Numbered from the stretch's first letter, positions 6,911 through 15,319 are shown. The stretch is 64,000 bases of DNA from Cellulomonas humilata (GCF_013359775.1 NZ_JABMCI010000063.1:1-64000), one strand, 5' to 3'. Notes: a model not told the origin generated them from the sequence alone. Made by a program: numbers and translations.

Positions 6911-9634
6911 TCAGCGGTGGTCCCTGCAGTGCGCGTGGATGCAGCGGCGGAGCTCCTCGGGCGAGATGTCGTTGCGTTCGAGGAACGTGGCGCCGACCTT
7001 GGTCAGGCAGTCCAGCAGGTCGCACAGGTCGTGGCTCTTCGGGTCGTCGGGGTCGCCGGGTGGCGTGGTGGGGTTGTCGCCGCCACGGATGGCGACGGCG
7101 GTCAGCAGCTGCTCCCGGGTGAAGGGGCTGCCCCGAAGCGTCAGTCCGTCCGCGACGACTCGGACCTGGTAGGTCCCCGGCAGGGGTGTGGCCAGGGTGC
7201 CGGCGAACAGGCCGCCGGTGGTCTCGGTCAGGGTGAGTGTCGAGGCCCCGGTGGGTCCGGTGACGTGCGCGACCACACGGGCGCGGTGCTCGACGGGCAA
7301 CCCGTACTCGGTGAGCGCGGCGTGGATCGTCGCAGCACTTCCCGGCTCGATGCTGGGCTGCTCGAGGCTCGCGGCGAGGCGCAGGTTGGACGCGGAGTAG
7401 ACGTTGACCGAGTAGCGGGCGCCGTGCGCGGCGGCACGCGCGAACGCGTTCCTGCCCTCGTCGTCGTCGCGACTGCGCAGCCGCTTGAGGACCTTCTTCC
7501 ACGCGCCCTCGTCGATCGTGAGGATCGCGTGCCAGGTGCCCTCGTGGGCGCCAGCCCCGACCGGGACCGGGAGGTTGGTGCGGTAGTAGCGCATGTCGTC
7601 ACCGGCCCCCGCGGCGACGCCCACCCCGGGTGCCGTCGTGGGGTCGATGAGCGTGCCGTCCGGCGTCTCGAGCACCATGTCGATCACCGGGAGGTCCTCG
7701 AGCAGGACGACGGTCGCGTCGATGTCGGCCTCGGTGAGCACGAACGGGATCCGCAACGTGTCGCCGGGCGGCAGGTACCCCGACGGGTCGACCACGATCG
7801 CGGTGTCCGTGACGCCCGCGAGGATCTGCAGGAAGTACTTCGTCAGGCGGAAGTACTCGTCCGTGCCCGGCGTGAGGACGCCGGTGAGCAGCAGGTAGCC
7901 GCCGGTGTTGTTCGCCAGCTTGCGCAGCGCGGTCGTCGAGACCTGGGCCTCGTTCCCCAGCCCGATGGCGAACGTGCGCTGGTCGATGCTCGACGTCACG
8001 CTGTCGATGGTGGCGTCCCGGTTCTCGAGGCCGTCGGTGAAGACGATCAACGCCTTGTGCTGGTAGTCGGTGGCGGGCACCGCGCTCAGGACGTTGCGAG
8101 CCATGACGACCCCGTCGCCGACGGAGGTCGCGCCGGCGAGGTTGGTGTGGTGGTCACCGATCGCGGTGAGCGCGATGACGCGGTTCGGGTCGAAGTCGCC
8201 ACCGGGCCCGATGAGCGTGACGCCGAGGCCGGGGAAGGTCGGGTCGGCGACCGGGTAGGCGTCGGTGTCGAACCGGATCAGGCCGAGTCCGTTGCCGGCG
8301 TGGATGAGCTGGCCGAACCGCCCGGCGGCCTGCTTGAGCACCTCGATGCGGGTCGCGCCGGAGGTCCCGGCGGGGTCGTCCATGGACCCGGACTGGTCCA
8401 GCGCCATCATGACGGCGACGGTGGGCCGGGGGATCGAGTTGCCTGTGAGGTCGAAGACGAAGTCCTGGCCGGTCTCGACGCACCGGATCGTCGTGGTCCC
8501 CGCGGTGGCGCTGGTTCCGGCGGCACCGCCGGTCATGCCGAACCAGATCCTCGCCTCGGTGTAGGGCACGAGGGCGTGCGGCACGGTGACGTGGCCGCCC
8601 GGCGTGAGGACGAGGTAGGGGCTGGCCGGGGCGACGATGACCTCGAAGGTGACCGCGTCGCAGGAGTACACGCGGAAGACCGCGGCCCGAGCGGTGGTCT
8701 CGCCGGTGGGCACGTCGTTGAAGGTGATGTGGCTGCCCGGGTTGACCACCTCGAGCAGGGAGACCTCGGGCACGGTGTCGTAGCAGGGCGGCGCGACCAT
8801 CGACGGGTGCTTGTAGGTCTTGACCACCTGCTGGTTGTCCGGCGGCGCCCACGGGCGCAGCTGGAGGGACGGATCGGCCAGGTTGCCCGCCCAGGGTTCC
8901 ACCGGCCCGTTCAGCCCTGCGTCGGCGCTGTCGCCGCCGTACACCGTGGCGGGGTCGAGTCGCTCCGGGTGCCCTGCCGCCGTCTGCCACATCGAGTACA
9001 GCCGGTCGACGTTCGAGTGCAGCAGGAACACGAACGGGTCGTGGAACGAGTAGTGCGCCTGCGTGAGGGTGCCGCCGATGAAGAAGTGCCCGTCGCCGTG
9101 GACGGTCTGGATGTTGCTGTTGAAGGTCTCCCAGGTCGCCGACCCGACGACGGTCGCGTCGCTCAGGCTCACCGGGGCCGCAGACAAGGTGTTGCTGCCG
9201 CCGTTGACCGCTCGCCAGATGTGCGTGTGGCCACCGCCCTCGGTCGACTCGAACGACCCGAGAGGCGCACCGGCGTCGCCCTGGGCGTTGCCCATGAACG
9301 ACGTGGTGAACAGGTTGGCACGCCCGTCCGCAGTGCTGCGAGGGTCGACGCTCCAGTCCCAGTAGTGCAGCGACAGGTCGGGGTCGACCTCGCGGATGAG
9401 CTGCTCGAACCGGTTGACGATCTCCCGGTGCCACGGGACGAAGCCCGGTCCGCCGTGCACGTTGACTCCGGAGAGGTGGGCGTTCTTGTGGATGTCCTCC
9501 TGCTTGTCCCAGAACGTCACACCGTCCGGGTAGATCTTGCTCGTGTCGAGCGTGAGGATCGCGGCGATCAGCCTGTCGCGTTCCGTCTGGGAGACCAGCG
9601 CGATGTCCCGCCTGATCCCGTCGCCGATTGCCAT
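6911..9634 (-). CDS. Tyrosinase-like copper domain fused to a von Willebrand factor A domain
   Basis: The 907-residue protein starts at ATG 9634 behind a strong GGGGGAGG. Residues 1-270 form a tyrosinase-type type-3 copper domain: HGGPGFVPWHREI for CuA, then VHGDGH (HxxxH) and HDPFVFLLHSNVDRL for CuB. A linker with beta-sandwich character follows. Near residue 410 a VWA domain begins, with a complete MIDAS start (ALDQSGSM, DxSxS) and FTDGLENRD. The C-terminus is a further beta-rich region ending in a Cys/His-rich tail. No signal peptide is seen. Tyrosinases oxidise phenols; the VWA part suggests a metal-dependent protein contact. The function of the fusion is unknown. Confidence 0.85.
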   Translation of the reverse strand: MAIGDGIRRDIALVSQTERDRLIAAILTLDTSKIYPDGVTFWDKQEDIHKNAHLSGVNVHGGPGFVPWHREIVNRFEQLIREVDPDLSLHYWDWSVDPRSTADGRANLFTTSFMGNAQGDAGAPLGSFESTEGGGHTHIWRAVNGGSNTLSAAPVSLSDATVVGSATWETFNSNIQTVHGDGHFFIGGTLTQAHYSFHDPFVFLLHSNVDRLYSMWQTAAGHPERLDPATVYGGDSADAGLNGPVEPWAGNLADPSLQLRPWAPPDNQQVVKTYKHPSMVAPPCYDTVPEVSLLEVVNPGSHITFNDVPTGETTARAAVFRVYSCDAVTFEVIVAPASPYLVLTPGGHVTVPHALVPYTEARIWFGMTGGAAGTSATAGTTTIRCVETGQDFVFDLTGNSIPRPTVAVMMALDQSGSMDDPAGTSGATRIEVLKQAAGRFGQLIHAGNGLGLIRFDTDAYPVADPTFPGLGVTLIGPGGDFDPNRVIALTAIGDHHTNLAGATSVGDGVVMARNVLSAVPATDYQHKALIVFTDGLENRDATIDSVTSSIDQRTFAIGLGNEAQVSTTALRKLANNTGGYLLLTGVLTPGTDEYFRLTKYFLQILAGVTDTAIVVDPSGYLPPGDTLRIPFVLTEADIDATVVLLEDLPVIDMVLETPDGTLIDPTTAPGVGVAAGAGDDMRYYRTNLPVPVGAGAHEGTWHAILTIDEGAWKKVLKRLRSRDDDEGRNAFARAAAHGARYSVNVYSASNLRLAASLEQPSIEPGSAATIHAALTEYGLPVEHRARVVAHVTGPTGASTLTLTETTGGLFAGTLATPLPGTYQVRVVADGLTLRGSPFTREQLLTAVAIRGGDNPTTPPGDPDDPKSHDLCDLLDCLTKVGATFLERNDISPEELRRCIHAHCRDHR

Positions 9635-9780
9635 GACAGACCTCCCCCTTGACGTCGACGGCCGGTCCGGTCGTCAACGGAGAGGAGCGCGCCGCGCGAC
9701 ACCGAGATACCGCGCGGCCGACCCCTGGACTCGTGCTCGTGAGACTGCGTAGGTGATCGGGAGGGCGGCAAGATCGGAGC

Positions 9781-10278
9781 ATGCGCCTGGTTCTGCTCGC
9801 CGACACGCACGTCCCGCGAAGGGCGCGCGACCTCCCGGGTGTCGTCTGGGAGGCCGTGGACGACGCCGACCTCGTGGTGCACGCCGGCGACTGGGTGTCC
9901 GACGAGTTCTGCGACCTGCTCTCGCGACGAGCCCGCCGGTTGGTCGGGTGCCACGGCAACAACGACGGCCCCACCCTGCAACGACGGCTCCCGAGCGTCG
10001 CGCGTGCCGACCTGGACGGCGTCCGGCTCGGCGTCGTGCACGAGACGGGCTCCGCCACCGGTCGCGAGCGCCGGTGCGATGCCGCGCACCCCAACCTCGA
10101 CGTGCTGGTCTTCGGGCACAGTCACATCCCGTGGGACTCGATCACCCCGGCAGGGATGCGACTGCTGAACCCCGGATCGCCGACGGACCGCCGACGTCAG
10201 CCGTTCGCGACGTTCATGACGGCGGAGATCCGGCAGGGCGCGCTCGTCGACGTGGTGCTGCACAAGGTCCACCCTTGA
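9781..10278 (+). CDS. YfcE/MJ0936-type metallophosphoesterase
   Basis: The 165-residue protein has the calcineurin-like metal motifs in order: LADTHVP (DxH), HAGDWVS (GD), GCHGNND (GNxD-like) and VFGHSHIP (GHxH). The size and the late LLNPGSPTDRR motif are those of the small YfcE group of phosphodiesterases. The natural substrate is unknown. The ATG at 9781 opens the conserved strand directly, and no better start exists. It is followed, after 33 bases, by the ArsR-type regulator and its operator. Confidence 0.9.
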   Translation: MRLVLLADTHVPRRARDLPGVVWEAVDDADLVVHAGDWVSDEFCDLLSRRARRLVGCHGNNDGPTLQRRLPSVARADLDGVRLGVVHETGSATGRERRCDAAHPNLDVLVFGHSHIPWDSITPAGMRLLNPGSPTDRRRQPFATFMTAEIRQGALVDVVLHKVHP

Positions 10279-10290
10279 CCCCGGCAGCCC

Positions 10291-10306
10291 GTAAGTCATA
10301 ACTTAC
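10291..10306. promoter_or_regulatory. Palindromic operator in front of the ArsR-type regulator
   Basis: GTAAGT-CATA-ACTTAC is a perfect 6-bp-arm inverted repeat ending five bases before the GTG at 10312. Its AT-rich arms stand out in this DNA. The position fits autorepression by the regulator it precedes. Confidence 0.6.
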
Positions 10307-10311
10307 CGTTC

Positions 10312-10635
10312 GTGGCCACTTACGGGTCTGCGGCGAGCTGGGACGCGCTGGGCGACTCGACCAGGCGGGCGATCGTCGAACGTCTGGCTGACCGTCCGCG
10401 CGCGGTGGGGGAGCTGGCGGCCGAGCTGCCGATCAGTCGGCCCGCGGTCTCCCAGCACCTCAAGGTCCTCAAGGACGCCGGGCTCGTCACCGACCAGGCC
10501 GCGGGGTCCAGGCGCGTGTACCGCCTGAGCCCGGAGGGCCTGGGCGCACTGCGCGACCAGCTGGAGACGTACTGGACGCGTGCTCTGTCCGGCTACAGCG
10601 CCGTGGTCGAGCAACCCCCGCAGGAGGAGCGATGA
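10312..10635 (+). CDS. ArsR-family winged-helix repressor
   Basis: The 107-residue protein is a compact winged helix. ALGDSTRRAIVERLAD opens the fold, and ISRPAVSQHLKVLKDAGLV is the recognition helix. No Cys pair for metal sensing is present, so it belongs to the non-metal group of ArsR proteins that usually travel with SRPBCC (AHSA1-like) partners, as here. The GTG start lies right behind the palindrome at 10291-10306, and the next gene overlaps by ATGA, so the two are translationally coupled. Autoregulation of this operon is inferred. Confidence 0.9.
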   Translation: MATYGSAASWDALGDSTRRAIVERLADRPRAVGELAAELPISRPAVSQHLKVLKDAGLVTDQAAGSRRVYRLSPEGLGALRDQLETYWTRALSGYSAVVEQPPQEER

Positions 10636-11114
10636 ACCCAGCACCGATGACCACGGTCCGGCGCGAGGTCACGGTCGATGCCCCGGTCGACCGGGCGTTC
10701 ATCGTCTTCACCGCGCGGTTCGGGGACTTCAAGCCGGCCGAGCACAACATGCTCCGCGTGCCGATCGCGGAGACGGTGTTCGAGCCCCGGGTGGGCGGCC
10801 ACATCTACGACCGCGGGGTCGACGGGTCCGAGTGCCGGTGGGCCCGCATCCTGGCCTTCGACCCACCCCACCGCGTCGTGTTCAGCTGGGACATCGGCCC
10901 GCAGTGGAAGCTCGAGACCGACCCCGCCCGGACGAGCGAGGTCGAGGTCGTCTTCGTCGCCGAGAGCGCCGACCGGACGCGAGTGCAGCTGGAGCACCGC
11001 CATCTCGACCGGCACGGTGCCGGGTGGCCCGCCCTCAGCGACGGCGTCGCGGACGACGAGGGCTGGCCGCTGTACCTGACCAGGTTCGCCCACCTGCTCA
11101 CGGGAGGACGCTGA
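10632..11114 (+). CDS. SRPBCC (AHSA1-like) protein
   Basis: This 160-residue Bet v1-like protein begins with TVRREVTVDAPVDRAF and continues with VGGHIYDRGVDGSECRWARIL and a long last helix (DEGWPLYLTRFAHLL), the AHSA1 signature. Such proteins bind hydrophobic ligands in a helix-grip cavity. The start overlaps the stop of the ArsR-type gene (ATGA). The ligand is unknown; it may be the repressor's physiological partner. Confidence 0.85.
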   Translation: MNPAPMTTVRREVTVDAPVDRAFIVFTARFGDFKPAEHNMLRVPIAETVFEPRVGGHIYDRGVDGSECRWARILAFDPPHRVVFSWDIGPQWKLETDPARTSEVEVVFVAESADRTRVQLEHRHLDRHGAGWPALSDGVADDEGWPLYLTRFAHLLTGGR

Positions 11115-11115
11115 C

Positions 11116-11568
11116 ATGTCCGCGATCACGGTCGCGGTCGACGTGGAGCGCAGTGCGCCAGAGGTGTTCGGCTACGCCACCGACCCGACGCGCTTCCACG
11201 AGTGGCAGCAAGGCGTCGTCAGCGGCGAGATGGAGCAGCCGGGCGTCCCACAGGTGGGCGCGAGATGCCGGACGGCCCGGCGCATCGGTGGTGCGACCCG
11301 CGCCAGCACGTCGGTGGTCACGCACGTCCACCCTGGCGAGCACTGGGGAGTCCGCGGGATCGACGGTCCCATCAGGGCCGTCGTCGACGTGACCGTCGAA
11401 CCACTGGCGCCGGAACTGACCCGCGTGACGATCTCCGTCGACTTCGAGGGGCACGGCCTCGGGCGCCTGCTCGTGCCGCTCGTCGTCCGCCGGCAGGCGG
11501 CGGCCGAGATGCCGGAGAACCTCCAGCTGCTGAAGCGGCGCCTGGAGCTGCCCGACGCTCCTCGGTAG
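11116..11568 (+). CDS. SRPBCC family protein
   Basis: The 150-residue protein starts with ITVAVDVERSAPEVFGYATDPTRFHEWQ, the usual opening of polyketide-cyclase/dehydrase-like SRPBCC proteins. It ends with a long helix (AEMPENLQLLKRRLE). It is one base from the preceding gene, so it is the third gene of the operon. Two adjacent ligand-binding proteins under one ArsR-type repressor suggest a small-molecule response whose ligand is not identifiable from sequence. Confidence 0.85.
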   Translation: MSAITVAVDVERSAPEVFGYATDPTRFHEWQQGVVSGEMEQPGVPQVGARCRTARRIGGATRASTSVVTHVHPGEHWGVRGIDGPIRAVVDVTVEPLAPELTRVTISVDFEGHGLGRLLVPLVVRRQAAAEMPENLQLLKRRLELPDAPR

Positions 11569-11617
11569 CTCGTCGTCGCCGGGGACGACCGTGCACGCGG
11601 CGACGGCGCGGCGTGCC

Positions 11618-11989
11618 TCAGATCGGTACGTCGAACCACACCGTCTTGCCGTCCGCACCGCGCAGGTCGCAGCCCCACCGCGTGGCGTAGGCATCGACGA
11701 GCCGCATGCCGTGGCCGCCCACCGCAGCCGGGTCCACGGCGCGGAGCTGGGGTGGGCTGGGGCTCTCGTCGTCGACCTCGACGCGGATCTGACCGTCGAC
11801 GTCGCGCACGCGGATCGTGACCTCGCCGAGGGCAGGTCCGTGCATGACCGCGTTGGTGATCAGCTCACTGCTCAGCAGCTTGAGCAGCGGCGCACGGACG
11901 GCATCCAGACCGCCGAGCCGAGCCTCGGTGGCGATCCAGTCCCTGCCCGTCGAGATGGACGAACGCCGTGCAGCCAGATGGAGAGCCAT
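11618..11989 (-). CDS. Anti-sigma-factor-like ATP-binding protein (RsbW-type HATPase)
   Basis: The 123-residue protein is a stand-alone GHKL ATPase domain. The N box is ELITNAVMHG, the G1 region is VDDESPSPPQLRAVD, and the G2 box is GGHGMRLVDAYATRWG. Single-domain proteins of this kind in actinobacteria act as serine kinases on anti-anti-sigma factors. Neither a sigma factor nor an STAS partner lies next to it, so the partner is unknown. Confidence 0.85.
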   Translation of the reverse strand: MALHLAARRSSISTGRDWIATEARLGGLDAVRAPLLKLLSSELITNAVMHGPALGEVTIRVRDVDGQIRVEVDDESPSPPQLRAVDPAAVGGHGMRLVDAYATRWGCDLRGADGKTVWFDVPI

Positions 11990-12111
11990 GGTGCTCCGGG
12001 TTGCGTGTCATTGCGGCGCACGAGGCGAAGATCGCGACGCGCATCCCCACGCACTGTCCATCATCGCCCCTGCGGCCCCGGACCGCGCGGCCGGGAGGAG
12101 GGTCCGCCTCC

Positions 12112-12777
12112 TCAGCCCGCGACGCAGTTCGCGGCCCGACCGGCTGGGCTCGAGCTCACGCGGGAGGGGTCTTGTGCGCGCGCGACGGGCACGTCGAGGC
12201 TCAGCCGCAGCGAGGCGTCGTCGAGCTCGACGTCGTGGAGGGTGACCCCCCGTGGGAGCAGGGTCCCCAGCTCGACACCGTCCGCGAGCAGCTCGCCGAC
12301 CGGGAGGCTCGAGCGGATCCCGTCGACCGCAGCCGGCGGGAGGGTCAGCCCCGCGACGCTGACGTCGTCGGCAATGAGTCTGAGCGTGCCCGAGTCGATC
12401 ACCGGGCTGAGGGTCACCGTCACGGGCATCTCCGCGCCCCGCACCGTGACGACTCTCCGGGCGACGATCTCGCCGCCCTCGATCGACAGCTCGGTGTCGC
12501 TCGCAGCCGGCAGACACCGCGTCAGCACGTCGAGGTTCGAGCTGCTGATCGTGACGTCCAGCGGCACCCGGCCGGCAGCGAGGGAGGGCAGCACCGGGCG
12601 GTGAGCGAGGCTGATCTGTATCCCGTCGGGAAGTCCGAGGAGCTGCGCGGCGCGCTCGACCCGATCGTTCAGCACGACCCGGACGGTGATCTCGCCACCG
12701 ACCACCAGGATCGCAGCGGCTGCCGCGATCGAGACTCCCGCGATCCTCGCGCGACGGCCCGCCCAGACCACTCTCAC
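12112..12777 (-). CDS. DUF2993 (LmeA-like) membrane-anchored protein
   Basis: The 221-residue protein has an N-terminal basic stretch (WAGRRARIAG) and a TM/signal segment near residues 10-27. A beta-rich domain follows, with GEIVARRVVTVRGAEMPVTV, VIDSGTLRL and GLTLPPAAV. This is the pattern of DUF2993/LmeA, cell-envelope proteins linked to lipid or lipomannan processing. The GTG at 12777 overlaps the stop of the upstream hydrolase (GTGA), so the two form an operon. Confidence 0.75.
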   Translation of the reverse strand: MRVVWAGRRARIAGVSIAAAAAILVVGGEITVRVVLNDRVERAAQLLGLPDGIQISLAHRPVLPSLAAGRVPLDVTISSSNLDVLTRCLPAASDTELSIEGGEIVARRVVTVRGAEMPVTVTLSPVIDSGTLRLIADDVSVAGLTLPPAAVDGIRSSLPVGELLADGVELGTLLPRGVTLHDVELDDASLRLSLDVPVARAQDPSRVSSSPAGRAANCVAG

Positions 12778-13907
12778 TGCTCTCGTGGGGCCGCTGGCAG
12801 CCGGTCTGCGAGGAAGAAGCTGTCGAGGATGTCGACGAACTCGTGGGGGCGCTCCAGGTGCACGACGTGCCCGGAGTCGACCTTCAGGTAGGTGCCGTCG
12901 GAGAGGTGGGACATTGCCATCTGGGCGTCGTCCTCGCTCATCGCGCCGTTGAGCAGGCCGTCGTCGGTCCAGGAGTAGTCGGCGTGGAGGAGCAGCGTCG
13001 GGCACGAGATCTTCTCGAGGGTCACGGCATGGTCGAACTCGTCGTTCCAGGTGCCGTCGTAGAACGCGGCCCCGAACCGTGGGTCGTAGCTCTCGAGCCC
13101 TCGCATCAGCAGTCGCACGGTGTCGTTCCTGACGAAGCTGAGCTCGACGGGCTCGCCCGGGTTCGCCTCGCGGTACGAGGTGGTGAAGTACGTGAGGACG
13201 CGGGCTGAGCCGGGGAAGACGTAGGTGTCGAAGAACGTGGTGTTGTAGTCGAGCCAGTACAGGAGGAAGTCGTCGACGTCGCCGCTCTTCTCGGCGTCGT
13301 AGCTGCTCTTGAAGGCCTTGCTCGCGACGGTCTGCATGATCCGCGGGTACTCGGCGGCGAAGATCGGTGGGTCTTCGAGAACGACGGCTCTGACGAGGTT
13401 GGGCCGGTTCGCGGCCAACCACATCGTCAGCAGGCCGCCGGAGGAGTTGCCGCTGACGTACGCGGGCTGCCCGACCACCTCGTCGAGGAAGGCGCCGAGG
13501 TCGGTTCCGATCTGGTCGGCCGTCATCGGGTAGTCGTCCGGGTAGGTCGTCCGGCCATGGCCCTGGTAGTCGATGACGAACACGTGGTAGCTGCCTGCCA
13601 GGTCGGGAAGCACGCGGCTGTAGTCGAACCAGTCCATGAGCTGGGCGTGCAGCAGTACCAGGGGGGTGCCGTTGTCCGGCCCCTCGACGTAGCTGAAGTC
13701 GACGTCGTTGACCTGCGCGTTCCTCTCGACGTAGCCCGCGTCGGCGACCTTCTGGATCCAGGGGTCGACGTAGCTGTCCACCGAACGCTTGAAGACGACG
13801 AGTGCCACGCCCGCGGTGACCGCGAGCACGGTGACCACAGATCCGATCCTCGTCCAGATCCTCGTCCGCCTCGAGCGTGGTGGGCGCGCGTCGGTGGTGC
13901 TGGGCAT
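12774..13907 (-). CDS. Membrane-anchored alpha/beta hydrolase
   Basis: The 377-residue protein has a basic N-terminus (PPRSRRTRIWTRI), one TM helix near residues 22-40, and an extracytoplasmic hydrolase domain. Core motifs are LVLLHAQLMDW, YQGHGRTTYP, the nucleophile elbow GNSSGG, an acidic loop in LLHADYSWTDD, and the His in SGHVVHLERP. The triad looks complete. It is divergent from the FadR-type regulator, and the 18-bp palindrome at 13927-13944 is 20 bases upstream of its start, so repression by that regulator is likely. The substrate is unknown. Confidence 0.85.
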   Translation of the reverse strand: MPSTTDARPPRSRRTRIWTRIGSVVTVLAVTAGVALVVFKRSVDSYVDPWIQKVADAGYVERNAQVNDVDFSYVEGPDNGTPLVLLHAQLMDWFDYSRVLPDLAGSYHVFVIDYQGHGRTTYPDDYPMTADQIGTDLGAFLDEVVGQPAYVSGNSSGGLLTMWLAANRPNLVRAVVLEDPPIFAAEYPRIMQTVASKAFKSSYDAEKSGDVDDFLLYWLDYNTTFFDTYVFPGSARVLTYFTTSYREANPGEPVELSFVRNDTVRLLMRGLESYDPRFGAAFYDGTWNDEFDHAVTLEKISCPTLLLHADYSWTDDGLLNGAMSEDDAQMAMSHLSDGTYLKVDSGHVVHLERPHEFVDILDSFFLADRLPAAPREQ

Positions 13908-13926
13908 GTGGCTCCTCGCTCACGGC

Positions 13927-13944
13927 TATTCTTCATGAAGAATA
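13927..13944. promoter_or_regulatory. Perfect 18-bp palindromic operator
   Basis: TATTCTTCATGAAGAATA is identical on both strands. It lies between the divergent hydrolase (start 13907) and the FadR-type regulator (start 14037) and is strikingly AT-rich. GntR/FadR regulators bind such palindromes, so it is the probable operator. Confidence 0.7.
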
Positions 13945-14036
13945 CCAGGGTGATCAGTGTGTCGATCGCGACCGGACCATGATGGGAGCCGCACGCGTGG
14001 CGCCGACGCGACGTGCAGATCAGAAGGGGCCAACAG

Positions 14037-14771
14037 ATGCCGTCGACGCCGCACCCGAAGGGCACCGGAGGGCGCGGGCTCCGCGCCGAGGTCGCCGCCG
14101 ACGCGATCTCGCAGCTCGCCCGGCAGTCCGGCCCCGGAGCGCGGCTCGGGAGCCGGGCTGAGCTCCGGGAGGAGTGCGGCGTCTCCATCGGGACCCTCCA
14201 CGAGGCGCTTCGCCTGCTCCAGTCGACCGGAGAGATCGTCGTGCGCACCGGACCCGGGGGAGGAGTCTTCGCCGGAGACCGCTCGGCGCTCTCCGACCTC
14301 CTGCGACGGACCCGCGGCCAGACGTCGTTCGCGTCTGACCTGCCCCAGGTGGTGCGCCTGTTGCGGGCCTTGAGCCCGCTCATCCTCGAGGACGCGATCG
14401 GCTCCCTCACGACCGAGGGCGCGGACCTGCTGCGCCAGCGGCTCGACGACCTCATCTCGGCCCGAGACGGCGGCCTCCGCGACGTCGTGCGCGCCAGTCT
14501 CGACCTGTTCGCGACGCTCGTCTCGATCCCTGACTTCGGGCTCCTGCGTGTGGTCGCCGGAGCGTTGCTCGGAGCCCAGATCGGCGTGCTGCCCACGATC
14601 ACGAGTGCCATCGACCCGGACTGGAGCGAGGTGGTCGACCGACACATCGACGCCGCGTCCGACCTGACCTCGGCGATCCTCGGCGAAGATCTCACCGCTG
14701 CGGTCGCGGCCCGCGACCGACCTGAGTTCATGGGTCTGTTCGCGGCGCTCGCCGAGCGCGAGCACACCTGA
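14037..14771 (+). CDS. FadR-like GntR family transcriptional regulator
   Basis: The 244-residue protein has an N-terminal winged helix: GARLGSRAELREECGVSIGTLHEALRLL, then TGEIVVRTGPGGGVF. The C-terminal all-helical domain is of the FCD/FadR kind, with RLLRALSPLILEDAIGSL and a late REFMGLF-like helix. The ATG at 14037 has AGAAGGGG seven bases ahead; a GTG at 14013 is less likely. It is divergent from the hydrolase-DUF2993 operon across the palindrome. The effector is unknown. Confidence 0.85.
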   Translation: MPSTPHPKGTGGRGLRAEVAADAISQLARQSGPGARLGSRAELREECGVSIGTLHEALRLLQSTGEIVVRTGPGGGVFAGDRSALSDLLRRTRGQTSFASDLPQVVRLLRALSPLILEDAIGSLTTEGADLLRQRLDDLISARDGGLRDVVRASLDLFATLVSIPDFGLLRVVAGALLGAQIGVLPTITSAIDPDWSEVVDRHIDAASDLTSAILGEDLTAAVAARDRPEFMGLFAALAEREHT

Positions 14772-14797
14772 GCGGACCACCCCACGCCGACGACGTC

Positions 14798-14825
14798 GGG
14801 CCGCGCCCCGATCGGAGCGCGGCCC
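14798..14825 (+). terminator. Hairpin terminator after the FadR-type gene
   Basis: GGGCCGCGC (14798-14806) pairs with GCGCGGCCC (14817-14825) around a ten-base loop, 27 bases beyond the stop. Confidence 0.55.
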
Positions 14826-14834
14826 TGGACGCCA

Positions 14835-15015
14835 CCCGCGGGTCAGCGGACCTCGTACTCCCGCTCGTCGACGGCGCGTACTCCCGGTCGGGGAAGCAGT
14901 CCAGCCACGTGCGTCCCGGGAACGGGAGCTCGCCGGAGAACCAGCCGCCGTCGAGGTCGAACCCGTCGCGACGACCTGACCGTTGGTGACGCCCTGCCCG
15001 TCGTCGTCGCTCACG
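14835..15015 (-). pseudogene. Decayed gene remnant (minus strand)
   Basis: Reading the minus strand in pieces gives a protein-like text, GQGVTNGQVVATG, then FDLDGGWFSGELPFPGRTW and LDCFPDREYA, then VDEREYEVR and a stop. One missing base near 14963 and one near 14876 break the frame, so no protein can be made. I do not recognise the parent family. The piece is the C-terminal end of a lost gene, with codon use like its surroundings. Confidence 0.4.
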
Positions 15016-15059
15016 ACGAGCCCAGCGACCTTCTCCTGCCTGGGCTCGACCGTCTCGAA

Positions 15060-15290
15060 GTGGGTTCGCGAGGCGCTCGGGATGGCAGCCGTGGCTCCAT
15101 GCCGGTGCCCGGTGCGTGATCGCCGCCGGGTCGAGCGTCAACGACGTCGCGACGGCGCTCCTGACGCGCCTGCACCCGGAGCTGGCCGCCGGTGGGACCC
15201 CTGCGGAGGCCCTGCACGCTGCCGCTGGAGTCGGACCGCGGACGTCGTTCGCGGTGCACGGAGCCGGTTGGGGAGGAGCCCGCGCGGGAC
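15060..15290 (+). pseudogene. Decayed C-terminal remnant of a CHAT-domain (caspase-like) protein
   Basis: The plus strand encodes WLHAGARCVIAAGSSVNDVA, then TALLTRLHPELAAGGTPAEALHAA and a TSFAVHGAG end. This resembles the last part of CHAT peptidase domains, where an LxxGARsV strand is followed by DVATA, an LH helix and AEALxxA. No catalytic His/Cys region remains in the same frame upstream, and no start is present. It is probably a leftover of a TPR-CHAT gene. Confidence 0.4.
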
Positions 15291-15299
15291 CTAGGTCCC
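15286..15299. promoter_or_regulatory. Perfect DosR-type palindrome
   Basis: GGGACCTAGGTCCC is a 14-bp perfect palindrome matching the full two-arm form of the DosR/DevR consensus (GGGAC-N4-GTCCC). It lies 76 bases upstream of arsD. Relevance to arsD is uncertain because an ArsR-like site lies closer. Confidence 0.4.
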
Positions 15300-15319
15300 T
15301 TCCTCGGGCAGACGCAGGA

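Noticed and set aside
6860..9652. A 930-residue open frame antisense to the tyrosinase-VWA gene
   Set aside because: Composition is Arg/Gly/Val/Asp-rich without motifs; it is the usual antisense opening of a GC-rich gene whose own motifs are clear.
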